Part shown: in pieces, positions 38,366-46,080 of the stretch
How positions within the stretch are numbered: position 1 is the first letter of the stretch
Layout: every line of letters starts with the position of its first letter
Assembly: GCF_020740535.1 (NCBI RefSeq)
Contig: NZ_CP082362.1
Coordinates: 3,966,501 to 4,030,500, forward strand
Source: Streptomyces profundus
GTDB lineage: Bacteria; Actinomycetota; Actinomycetes; Streptomycetales; Streptomycetaceae
DNA length: 64,000 nucleotides
Direction of reading: 5' to 3'
Position numbers and translations under genes: made by a program
The notes under the pieces: generated by a model
Told to the model about the DNA's origin: nothing
Seen by the model: the letters and a program-made list of their open reading frames with translations, nothing else
Databases searched by the model: none

Positions 38366-38910
38366 CTGGCCTCCCCGGTCATGTCCGCCGGCGCGTCCGG
38401 GCTGTACTGCGCCGCTGACGACAGCAGCTGGAGCCCGAGCCGCAGCCGCCGTCTGGCCTCGTCCTCGCTGATCCCCAGGCGCTCCGCCATCTGCCGGTAG
38501 TCCTGCCGCTGGAACCTGGTCAGCTCCAGGGCGGCGCGCAGCGGCGCCGGCATGGCCGTGACGATGTAGTCCGCCCGCGCGGCCGTGGAGGCGGCGCGGA
38601 CCTGCGCCGAGACGCCGGGCCCCGCGGCGGCGCCCCGCAGCCTGGCGACGGCGAGCCGGTGCGCCAGAGCCGCGATCCACGACCGCATGGTGCCCTGCCG
38701 GGGGTCGAAGTCGTCCGGCGACTCCCAGATGGCGCCGAACACCTCACGGGTGACCTGCCCGGTGGCCTCGTCGTCGTCCAGCACCCGCCGCGCTATCCCG
38801 TAGGCGAGGGAGGCGAAGCGGTCGTACAGCTCGGCCAGGGCCGCCGCTTCCCCGCGACGGAGCCGCTCGCGCATGTTCCGGTCCCAGTGTGGCGGCGTCT
38901 CGTGCGCCAT
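38362..38910 (-). CDS. ECF-type RNA polymerase sigma factor
   Basis: A 182-residue sigma-70 family protein of the ECF class. Region 2 (ALAELYDRFASLAYGIARRVL, then REVFGAIWESPDDFD and GTMRSWIAALAHRLAVARLR) and region 4 (ALELTRFQRQDYRQMAERLG and the recognition helix) are present. The core acidic motif usually reading DAEDxxQ is DEATGQVTREVF here, within family variation. It is coupled to the zinc-finger anti-sigma gene. A similar locus with a STAS gene next to it is known in S. coelicolor (SCO4409-4410). Confidence 0.92.
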   Translation of the reverse strand: MAHETPPHWDRNMRERLRRGEAAALAELYDRFASLAYGIARRVLDDDEATGQVTREVFGAIWESPDDFDPRQGTMRSWIAALAHRLAVARLRGAAAGPGVSAQVRAASTAARADYIVTAMPAPLRAALELTRFQRQDYRQMAERLGISEDEARRRLRLGLQLLSSAAQYSPDAPADMTGEAR

Positions 38911-39186
38911 TCGGCCCCCATTCCCGTCCGCCTGACGACAACCTCCGGCCCCGTAGGCACGTCAAATGTAGTGTGCGGTGCGCTCACCGCGCGCCCCCGC
39001 GAGTTGACCTTCCCCCGGCTCGCCGGGGAACGCCCGCCTTCGCGCCGCCGCCGGGCGGCGGCGGGTGGCCGGGATGAGCCGGGATCGGCCGGATGAAGGG
39101 TGGCGGGACGGCCCGCGGCCGAGTTGTGACGCGTGCCGAAGGGGAAAGTGGGCAGGTCGCGTAAGAGGACGACGGAAGGAAAGACG

Positions 39187-39564
39187 ATGACGGCGCTGCG
39201 GGTGCGGGCGGAGCAGTGGGGGGAGTGGACCGTGCTGCGCGTCGTCGGCGAGCTGGATCTGGCGACGTCACCGACCGTGCGTCAACGGGTGCACGACGCG
39301 GTCGCCGACGGGCACAGACGCCTGGTGCTCGATCTGTCCGAGGTCCTCTTCTGCGACTCCAGCGGGGTGGGCGTGCTGGTCGGAGCGCGGCGGTTGATGC
39401 GTTCCTGCGCCGGTGAGCTGCGGCTGATCCTGCCGGCCAGGGGCGCGGAGGACGGCTCCCATGTGAACCGCGTGCTGGCCGCGCTCGGCGTGCGCCGGCT
39501 CTTCGACTGCCACCCCGACCTGGCCTCGGCCGTCGGGGACGCCAACGCCTCGCTCTCCGCCTGA
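39187..39564 (+). CDS. Anti-sigma factor antagonist (STAS domain)
   Basis: A 125-residue STAS protein like SpoIIAA/RsbV. The core phosphorylation motif is LFCDSSGVGVLVGARR, with Ser in the DSS position that a partner kinase phosphorylates. In its dephosphorylated form it would sequester an anti-sigma kinase. The ATG at 39187 is preferred because aaggaa lies 7 bases before it; the frame upstream to 39133 is basic leader. The ATPase-like kinase gene at 39850 is its likely partner. Confidence 0.93.
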   Translation: MTALRVRAEQWGEWTVLRVVGELDLATSPTVRQRVHDAVADGHRRLVLDLSEVLFCDSSGVGVLVGARRLMRSCAGELRLILPARGAEDGSHVNRVLAALGVRRLFDCHPDLASAVGDANASLSA

Positions 39565-39849
39565 CGGTTCCTTCTCCCGAGCCCTCGCGCGCCGGTAGTG
39601 CGCCCCCTCGCGCTGGCGCGCGCCGTCCTTCACCGCGACGCAACCTGTGAAGTGGCTCTCGTGAGCCTTGCCTTACTCCTGTTCGAGCGAACGTTTCAGG
39701 GCTCGTACAGCCACCCGCCGGCTTACTCCTTTGCGCCGGATTATTCCGGAAGCGCTTGTTGTCCGACTCGCCCGTCAATCATGCTGTCCTGAGCTGGGGT
39801 TGTGCCTCGGTGTGAGGTGTTTTGTCCGGCGGTTCGGATGGTGTGAACG
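39565..39849. other. Intergenic region before the anti-sigma kinase-like gene
   Basis: A 285-base gap that is AT-richer than average, with small inverted repeats GTTCG-AG-CGAAC near 39690 and CCGG-N6-CCGG near 39736. No gene and no clear promoter consensus were recognised. Confidence 0.5.
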
Positions 39850-40341
39850 GTGCAGGAGCAGGAAAGACAGTTGGAGGTGGCCGCCGAGCCCTCGGAGGTG
39901 GCCCGTGCGCGGAGCTGGGTGCGGGCACAGCTGGGGCGAGGGCGGCCGTGCCCTGCCTGCCCCGACGCGGCGCCGGGCGACACCCTGGTGCTGTTGGTCT
40001 CCGAGTTGGTGACCAACGCCGTGGTCCACACCGGCCGTCCGGCCGTGCTGCGGCTGGCGGTTCGGCGCCCGGAGGCGTCGCGCGCCGAGCGCGGCTGCGC
40101 CGGGGTGCCGGTGCGCCTTGAGGTGGTGGACGGCGGCGGCCAGGCGCCGATGCCCCGCCAGGCCACCCGCTGTGACACCGGCGGGCGCGGCCTGGAGCTG
40201 GTCGAGGTGCTGGCCGACCGCTGGGGCTGGCAGTGGGAGGGCGAGGGGAAACGCGTCTGGTGCGAGTTGGACTGCTCGCCCCCGGGTCAACCCCCGGACG
40301 AGGTCTCTCCGGAGGGGCGCAAGGTTCCGGCCAGGTATTGA
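39850..40341 (+). CDS. Anti-sigma-factor kinase-like ATPase (HATPase_c)
   Basis: A 163-residue GHKL ATPase of the RsbW/SpoIIAB type. N-box VLLVSELVTNAVVHT, G1 VDGGGQAPM and G2 DTGGRGLELVEVLADRWG are clear. Such small proteins are abundant in streptomycetes and bind STAS proteins and/or sigma factors. GTG 39850 is the start. It lies 285 bases after the STAS gene on the same strand; partnership with it is inferred from location. A hairpin at 40487-40520 follows. Confidence 0.9.
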   Translation: MQEQERQLEVAAEPSEVARARSWVRAQLGRGRPCPACPDAAPGDTLVLLVSELVTNAVVHTGRPAVLRLAVRRPEASRAERGCAGVPVRLEVVDGGGQAPMPRQATRCDTGGRGLELVEVLADRWGWQWEGEGKRVWCELDCSPPGQPPDEVSPEGRKVPARY

Positions 40342-40486
40342 CGTCCTGTATTGGCTTGATGACCCTGTGAAGGGTTCCGTTCGGCCGTGGAGGCCGGCTC
40401 GAACGGGGCGGGGTGATGCGTTGCGAGGGGACGTCGAGGCCGGTCGGAACGGCCAGGGCCCTCGGCGAGTGCGGATCACCCGGTGT

Positions 40487-40520
40487 GGGGCCCCTCCCTC
40501 TCACCGGGGAGGGGAACCCC
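40487..40520. terminator. Terminator hairpin
   Basis: CCCCTCCC (40491-40498) pairs with GGGAGGGG (40507-40514), extended by GGGG/CCCC pairs at the base, between the convergent ATPase and monooxygenase genes. Confidence 0.65.
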
Positions 40521-40537
40521 CTCTCGCGGCCCTGCCG

Positions 40538-41719
40538 TCAGCGGGCCGCGTCCCGCCGCTCGGCGACGACCGCGCCGGCGATACGGGGTGCGTCCAGGCC
40601 GAGTTCGCGCAGGCCCCCGCTGATCGGATTGGTGTAGCCGGTGAAGTACAGCCCGGGGGCGCTCGGATGGGTCTCCCGCCCGTGCACCAGCGGACGCCCG
40701 TCGCCGTCCAGCAGGCCCAGATGGCCGACCAGCGGTTCGAGACCGCGTCGGTAGCCGGTGGCGGCGATCACCACGTCGGGGGTCACGCTGTTCCCGTCGG
40801 CCAGCAGCACCCGTGCCCCGTCGAAGGACTCCACGGCGGCCACCGGCAGCACCTGCCGCCGCTTCACCGCGCGGACCAGGCCCCGGTCCAGCACCGGGAT
40901 CGCGCCCTCCAACACCCGTGAGTAGAGGCCGGGCCCGGGGCGCGGCAGCCCGTGCGCGCTGAGGTCGGGCAGCAGCCGGGTCAGCGGGCGGGCGGCGCGG
41001 TCCACCAGGCCGACGGGCAGCCGGCGGCAGAGGATCGCGCTGGCCTGGGACGGCCAGCCGAGGGTGGAGCGGCGCAGGATGTGCGGCGGGGTGCGCACCG
41101 AGAGCCAGACCTGTCCGGCGCCGGCCCTGGCCAGTTCGGCGGCTATCTCGGCGCCGGTGTTGCCGACCCCGACGACCAGCACGTCACGACCGGCGTAGGG
41201 CGAGGGCTCGCGGTAGGCGCGGGCGTGCAGCAGCTCGCCGCCGAACGCGTCGGCGCCCGGCCAGTCGGGCAGCCTGGGCGTGTGGTTGAAGCCGGTGGCC
41301 ACCACCACGGCCGAGGCGCGCAGCCTGCGTCCGCCGGTCGCCGTCAGCAGCCAGCCGCCGTCGGCCTCGGCGCGTTCCACCCGGAACACCTCGACGCCGG
41401 CCGCGAGATCGATCCTGTGGTGGCGGGTGTACTGCTCCAGATAGCGGACGAAGTCGCCCCTGGACACCCAGCGTCCGGCGGACCTGGGTATGGAGAGCCC
41501 GGGGAGCGCGGACCAGCGCCGGGTGGTGTGCAGACGCAACCCCTCGTAGTGGCCGCGCCAACTGGCGCCCACATCGGGCGACTTCTCCACCACCACGGCA
41601 CGGACGCCCCGTTGGGCGAGCGCCGCGGCGACTGCGAGGCCGCCTGGCCCCGCGCCGATCACATGCACGGGGGCGGTGGGGTCCGGCGGTACGGGCGGAT
41701 TCGGCATGGGCAGGAGCAT
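40538..41719 (-). CDS. Flavin-containing monooxygenase
   Basis: A 393-residue FAD/NADPH monooxygenase. It carries the FAD Rossmann motif GAGPGGLAVAAALA near the N-terminus, the FMO fingerprint FGGELLHARAY (FxGxxxHxxxY), a second Rossmann motif VGVGNTGAEIAAELA for NADPH and the late ATGYRRGLEP motif. It probably inserts oxygen into a soft nucleophile or ketone; substrate unknown. The start may be ATG 41719 or 41707 (MPNPPV), which has similar weak ribosome support. The gene is single, beside a TetR gene, which could be its regulator. Confidence 0.9.
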   Translation of the reverse strand: MLLPMPNPPVPPDPTAPVHVIGAGPGGLAVAAALAQRGVRAVVVEKSPDVGASWRGHYEGLRLHTTRRWSALPGLSIPRSAGRWVSRGDFVRYLEQYTRHHRIDLAAGVEVFRVERAEADGGWLLTATGGRRLRASAVVVATGFNHTPRLPDWPGADAFGGELLHARAYREPSPYAGRDVLVVGVGNTGAEIAAELARAGAGQVWLSVRTPPHILRRSTLGWPSQASAILCRRLPVGLVDRAARPLTRLLPDLSAHGLPRPGPGLYSRVLEGAIPVLDRGLVRAVKRRQVLPVAAVESFDGARVLLADGNSVTPDVVIAATGYRRGLEPLVGHLGLLDGDGRPLVHGRETHPSAPGLYFTGYTNPISGGLRELGLDAPRIAGAVVAERRDAAR

Positions 41720-41841
41720 ACGCAGCCGCCGCCCCGGCGAGGGCTGGGGCGGCGGCTGTGTGCCGGCGGGACGCGCCGGCGTGTCACATCGGCGGGACGC
41801 GCCGTCCCGGAGACAGGGGCCGGGCGGCAGCGCCCGTTCCC

Positions 41842-42489
41842 TTACTTCGCGGGCTTACGGCCGGTGACGCCCAGATACACCAACAGGGAGAGCGCCGGCC
41901 GGAGTTCGGACTGCTTGGCGCCCAGCGACTGAAGGCTCTTGGGCTGGGCCGACACCGCGGCCAGCATGGCCACCAGCGAACCGGCGAGCGCCGCGGGCGA
42001 GGCGGGCGGCTTGGTTCTGCCCCGGCCGAGTTGGCTCTCGATCGACTCGGTCAACGGCTTCACCACGGCGCCCTGCACCCGGGTTCTGATCCGGACGAAT
42101 CGCCGGTCCCCCTCGGCCGCGCCGAGGTCGATCACCCGGAGGATAGCGTCATGTTTGCGCCAGAAGCCGAGGAGGCCGTCCACGAGCTTGTCGGCCGTCT
42201 CCTTGCCCGCCTTGCCGGTCCACGACCGGCCGGCGACCAACTCAGAGAGCGCCGCGCTGTCGCGCACCGTCTCCTCGGCGATCTCCAGGACGGCGGCCTC
42301 GACATCCGGGAAATACTGGTAGAAAGTGGCCGGTGATGTGCCCGCTTTGCGAGCTACGTCAATGACCTTGACGTCTCGGTAGGGGGAGCTGTTGAGCATT
42401 TTTCCCAGGCAGTCGAGGAGCTTCTGCCGCGTCGCCTGACCGCGTCGGCCGGCAACCCTGCCGTCGACGGTCGTTACCTTTCCTGTCAT
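41842..42489 (-). CDS. TetR-family regulator upstream of afsK
   Basis: A 215-residue TetR regulator. The HTH lies at about 20-65 (TRQKLLDCLGKMLNSSPYRDVKVIDVARKAGTSPATF gives the helices; the recognition helix is SPATFYQYFP). The C-terminal domain is alpha-helical and of the class found widely in Actinobacteria. The ATG at 42489 is preferred over the longer open frame. It is divergent from afsK across a 253-base gap with an inverted repeat at 42510-42533, its likely operator. A TetR gene at this place is part of the syntenic afsK region. Confidence 0.9.
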   Translation of the reverse strand: MTGKVTTVDGRVAGRRGQATRQKLLDCLGKMLNSSPYRDVKVIDVARKAGTSPATFYQYFPDVEAAVLEIAEETVRDSAALSELVAGRSWTGKAGKETADKLVDGLLGFWRKHDAILRVIDLGAAEGDRRFVRIRTRVQGAVVKPLTESIESQLGRGRTKPPASPAALAGSLVAMLAAVSAQPKSLQSLGAKQSELRPALSLLVYLGVTGRKPAK

Positions 42490-42507
42490 GCCAGTCAGCT
42501 TATCGAC

Positions 42508-42533
42508 GCGCGATCTAGGCGCGATTTGATCGC
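42508..42533. promoter_or_regulatory. Candidate TetR operator between tetR and afsK
   Basis: GCGATC (42510-42515) and GATCGC (42528-42533) form an inverted repeat with a 12-base spacer, and GCGCGAT is repeated directly at 42508-42514 and 42519-42525, an 11-base period. It lies about 20 bases upstream of the tetR start, suited to autoregulation. Confidence 0.45.
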
Positions 42534-42742
42534 ATCCGAATGGGGAATGGGCCCGTTGGTCGGGGGTGATCCCCAAGGCCGGTGGGGGATGTCCGGCATC
42601 CCGGCAGATCCGGCCCCCGAGTTCGTCTCTGTCAGTCCCGGGGGGAAGAATCGTCTCGGAAGCCCGCTCCTGTCAGGTGGCAATGAGATGCTGCCTGGGG
42701 GGCTGGACGAGGCAAGCGCTCAGACGGGGAGGTGGCAAGCAC

Positions 42743-45190
42743 ATGGTGGGGCAGCTGACGCAGCACGATCCCCGGCGGATCGGGCCGTTCGAGGTGCTCG
42801 GACGGCTGGGCGCCGGCGGCATGGGGCTGGTGTATCTGGCCCGTTCGGCATCGGGCCGGCGGGTCGCGATCAAGACCGTGCGCAGCGAACTCGCCGAGGA
42901 CCAGCTGTTCCGGGTGCGTTTCACCAGGGAGGTGGAGGCGGCCCGCGCGGTCAGCGGCTTCTACACCGCCGCCGTGGTGGACGCGGATCCCCGCGCCGCC
43001 GTGCCCTGGCTGGCCACCGCCTATGTGCCGGCCCCCTCCCTTGAGGAGATCGTCAGCGAGTGCGGGCCGCTGCCGGCCCAGGCGGTGCGCTGGCTGGCCG
43101 CCGGCATCGCCGAGGCGCTCCAGTCGATCCACGGCGCCGGCCTGGTCCACCGGGACCTCAAGCCCTCCAATGTGCTGGTCGTCGAGGACGGCCCCCGGGT
43201 GATCGACTTCGGCATCGCCTCCGGCGTCTCCAACACCCGGCTCACCATGACCAACGTCGCGGTCGGTACCCCCGCCTACATGTCGCCCGAGCAGGCCAGG
43301 GACTCCCGCAGCGTCAACGGCGCGAGCGATGTCTTCTCCCTCGCCTCCACCCTGGTCTTCGCCGCCACCGGGCACCCGCCCTACCACGGCGGCAACCCGG
43401 TGGAGACGGTCTTCATGCTGCTGCGGGAGCGCCCCGACCTCTCCGGGCTGCCCGACGAACTGCTCCCGCTCATCGAGTCGTTGATGGAGCACAAGCCGGA
43501 CGACCGGCCGAGCCCGGCGGATCTCCAGGCGCAGCTCGCCCCCTACCTCTTCGCCGCCGGGGACGACGGCGGCAGCGCGTCCGCCTGGCTGCCGCCGGGC
43601 GCCGTCGCCATGATCGAGACCCGCAGGGGCCGCACCAACAGCCCCGGTCCGCCCCGGCAGAACACCGGCGGCGGCTGGGGCGGCGCCGAGGCGCCGCCGT
43701 CCCCGCCGCCCTCGTCCGTGCGGCCCCCGCCCTCGCCCGTGCCCCCGTCCCGTGCGCACGAGGCGCCGCAGGGCCCGCCGGCGCAGCCGTCGGGGTCCGC
43801 CCCGATGGCGCCGCCGCCGATGCCGTCGATGCCGCCGCCCCCGCTGCCCAGCACGCCGCCGCCACCGACCAACAGCCCCGCCTCGCCGGCGCCCGAGCCG
43901 CCGCCCATGGTGCCGCCGCCGGGCGAGCATCAGGGCCCGGACTGGGCGAGACCGCCCACCGCCCATCAGCAGGCCGCGGTGCCCAGCCCCAACACGGCGC
44001 ATCCCGGCCAGATGCACCAGCCGGGATCGACGGCGGACCACCCGATGGCGCGGGACGCCGGCGAGGCGGCGCCCCGGTGGCGGCCCTGGCGCTTCCGCAT
44101 GAACAACGACCTCTGGGGTTCGCCCACGGTCGCCGGTGGCGCGCTCTACGTCACCTCGCTTGAGGTGCACGCGCTCGATGTGGCCACCGGCAGGCGCCGG
44201 TTCCGCACCCGGGAGGTCGCCTGGTCGATGGCGGTCACCGGCGGTGTCGTGCTGGCCTCGGACGGTCCCAGCCTCTACGCGCTGGACGCGGCCGAGGGGT
44301 CCGACCGCTGGCGGGTGCCGACCGACGGCTGGATCTACGCCCTGAGCGCCGAACGCGGCACGGTGATCACCGCCTCCCGAGGCGGCCTGGTCCAGGCCTG
44401 GGAGGCGGGCAACGGCGAGCAGCTGTGGGAGCTCTCCGGCGCCCAGAGCGATTTCGAGTCGCAGGACGCGGCCCCGGTGCTGCGGGACGGCGTGGTCTAC
44501 GCCTGGGGCGAGGGCCAGCTCTATGTCCTGGAGGCGCGCACCGGCTCCGAGCTGTGGCGCTATCCGGTCGGTGACACCTCGGTCACGGGCGGGGTCCCCG
44601 TCCGCGTCACGCCGACCGACCAGGGCGTCGTCTATGTCGCGGCCGGTTCCCGGGTGCTGGCGTTGGACGCCGCCTCGGGCGCGGAGCGCTGGCGCTTCGA
44701 CGCGCCGGCGGCGATCCTCTGCCCGCCGACCCACCAGCCGGCCGGCGGCCGGGACGCCGGCCTCTACTTCACCGACTACCTGGGCACGGTCTACGCCCTG
44801 GACGTCTCCACCGGCGACGACCGCTGGCGCATCGCCACGGAGTCCCGGCAGTCGACGGAGCCGGTGGTGGTCTCGGACGGCCTGGTGCATCTGGGCAGCG
44901 GCACCGCGATGTACACGCTGGACGCGGTCAGCGGCACCCCGCGCTGGCGGTTCGCCGCCGGCGAGGCGATCGTCGGCTCGCCGGTGGTCTCCGACGGCCG
45001 GCTGCACTTCGGCTCCGAGGACCACTGCCTCTACACCCTGGACGCGGTCAGCGGGCGGCTGAGCTGGAAGCTGGAGACCGGCGGCGCCATCACGGGCACC
45101 CCGGCCGCCTCCGGCGGCATGGTCTTCGCCTGTAGCAAGGACCACTGCGTCTACGCCCTCGACGCCGCCCGCGGCACCCGCCAGTCCTGA
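42743..45190 (+). CDS. afsK: Serine/threonine protein kinase AfsK
   Basis: An 815-residue Ser/Thr kinase, orthologue of AfsK, which phosphorylates AfsR and also acts in polar growth. Residues 14-275 are the kinase domain: GAGGMGLVYLAR, VAIK (Lys44), HRDLKPSN (Asp138), DFG (155-157), and the activation loop with Thr168, the autophosphorylation site in S. coelicolor AfsK. Residues about 290-440 are a Pro-rich linker. The C-terminal half is a PQQ-type beta-propeller with about nine repeats of the VYALDxxTGxxxWR pattern; no membrane helix separates them. The ATG at 42743 has a GGAGGTGG site. Confidence 0.97.
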   Translation: MVGQLTQHDPRRIGPFEVLGRLGAGGMGLVYLARSASGRRVAIKTVRSELAEDQLFRVRFTREVEAARAVSGFYTAAVVDADPRAAVPWLATAYVPAPSLEEIVSECGPLPAQAVRWLAAGIAEALQSIHGAGLVHRDLKPSNVLVVEDGPRVIDFGIASGVSNTRLTMTNVAVGTPAYMSPEQARDSRSVNGASDVFSLASTLVFAATGHPPYHGGNPVETVFMLLRERPDLSGLPDELLPLIESLMEHKPDDRPSPADLQAQLAPYLFAAGDDGGSASAWLPPGAVAMIETRRGRTNSPGPPRQNTGGGWGGAEAPPSPPPSSVRPPPSPVPPSRAHEAPQGPPAQPSGSAPMAPPPMPSMPPPPLPSTPPPPTNSPASPAPEPPPMVPPPGEHQGPDWARPPTAHQQAAVPSPNTAHPGQMHQPGSTADHPMARDAGEAAPRWRPWRFRMNNDLWGSPTVAGGALYVTSLEVHALDVATGRRRFRTREVAWSMAVTGGVVLASDGPSLYALDAAEGSDRWRVPTDGWIYALSAERGTVITASRGGLVQAWEAGNGEQLWELSGAQSDFESQDAAPVLRDGVVYAWGEGQLYVLEARTGSELWRYPVGDTSVTGGVPVRVTPTDQGVVYVAAGSRVLALDAASGAERWRFDAPAAILCPPTHQPAGGRDAGLYFTDYLGTVYALDVSTGDDRWRIATESRQSTEPVVVSDGLVHLGSGTAMYTLDAVSGTPRWRFAAGEAIVGSPVVSDGRLHFGSEDHCLYTLDAVSGRLSWKLETGGAITGTPAASGGMVFACSKDHCVYALDAARGTRQS

Positions 45191-45258
45191 CCGGCACTCC
45201 GACGGCCAACGACCCCGAGGAATCGCTCGCCCCGGCCCTGGGGCCCGTCGGGCCCTGG

Positions 45259-45312
45259 CACGGCCCTCCGGGCTTCCGGGCGGAGGCCGTGGCGCCCCTC
45301 CGGCCGGAGGGG
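45259..45312 (+). terminator. Terminator hairpins after afsK
   Basis: A 12-bp stem with one bulge (45259-45270 with 45281-45291) is followed at once by an 18-base perfect palindrome CCCCTCCGG/CCGGAGGGG (45295-45312). Confidence 0.7.
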
Positions 45313-45356
45313 GCTGTTCGGGGCCGCCCGGCCCGGCTGTTCGGGGCCGCCCGGCC
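45312..45356. repeat. Perfect 22-base direct repeat
   Basis: The 22 bases at 45312-45333 recur exactly at 45335-45356, 23 bases apart, in the gap after afsK. The unit begins GGCTGTTCGGGG. Confidence 0.9.
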
Positions 45357-45433
45357 TGAGGAGCACGCGACGCACCGCCGTCCCGGGAGGGGCGGCGGTG
45401 GCGCGCGATGGGGGTGATCAGTCGGACGGCGGC

Positions 45434-45985
45434 CTAGGCCACGTCGCGACGGCCGTGTTCCTCCTGGTCACCGTGTGCGGTGTGTTCGTCGTGGCGCCTG
45501 CGCCACGGGCCCTGCCGCACCTCGCCGCCCCGCTCCTCACGGTCTCCCCGACCGTGCCCATGCCGCTCGGCCAGGTGTCGGCCGGCCATGGTCGACGCCG
45601 CGTACAGCATCAGCAGACCGGAGCCCAGCGCGGCCAGCATCGCCCACTTGATGCCGCCCTGCCCGATGAGCAGGCTGTCGGTGGTGTTGTACTGCCGCAC
45701 CAACCACAGGATGGTGAAGCCCAGAATCGCCACGCCCGAGAGCGCGGTGAGCAGGCGGGACCTCAGCAGAATGCCCGCGACGGCGAGGGCGGCGGCGACC
45801 AGCATCGGCAGGAAGAGTCCCGCGAACAACGCCGCGTTACTCCCTGTGACACCGGCCCCGTTGAACAGGTCCCACCATCGGTAGTGTCGTCCGTCGCGTC
45901 CTCCGTACCAGTTGAAGAACACGCTGCCGATTCCCACTATCGCGGCTATCAGAGCGAGTACCGCCCCGATCGAGTTACGCACCAT
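45434..45985 (-). CDS. Small membrane protein with charged C-terminal tail
   Basis: A 183-residue protein with four predicted membrane segments (about 4-24, 49-72, 77-97, 107-132) and a 55-residue His/Arg/Glu-rich cytoplasmic tail (HGHGRGDREERG... ). The ATG at 45985 follows a GGGAGG site; the longer open frame to 46090 is discarded. A hypothetical membrane protein gene is present at this position between afsK and the rest in S. coelicolor, so it may be conserved there. Function unknown. Confidence 0.8.
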   Translation of the reverse strand: MVRNSIGAVLALIAAIVGIGSVFFNWYGGRDGRHYRWWDLFNGAGVTGSNAALFAGLFLPMLVAAALAVAGILLRSRLLTALSGVAILGFTILWLVRQYNTTDSLLIGQGGIKWAMLAALGSGLLMLYAASTMAGRHLAERHGHGRGDREERGGEVRQGPWRRRHDEHTAHGDQEEHGRRDVA

Positions 45986-46080
45986 GACGAGCCTCCCTAG
46001 GCACGACGGTCTGATTCCGGCTCGTGTTTCGACGCTACGCGCACCCCACCGGGCTCGCACCCCGAACGGAGGCGCCCCGG

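Noticed and set aside
36371..38500. 709-codon frame over purU and the anti-sigma gene
   Set aside because: Shadow of two real genes on opposite strands; no domains.
42632..45145. 837-codon open frame antisense to afsK
   Set aside because: Low-complexity Gly/Arg/His-rich translation; shadow of afsK.
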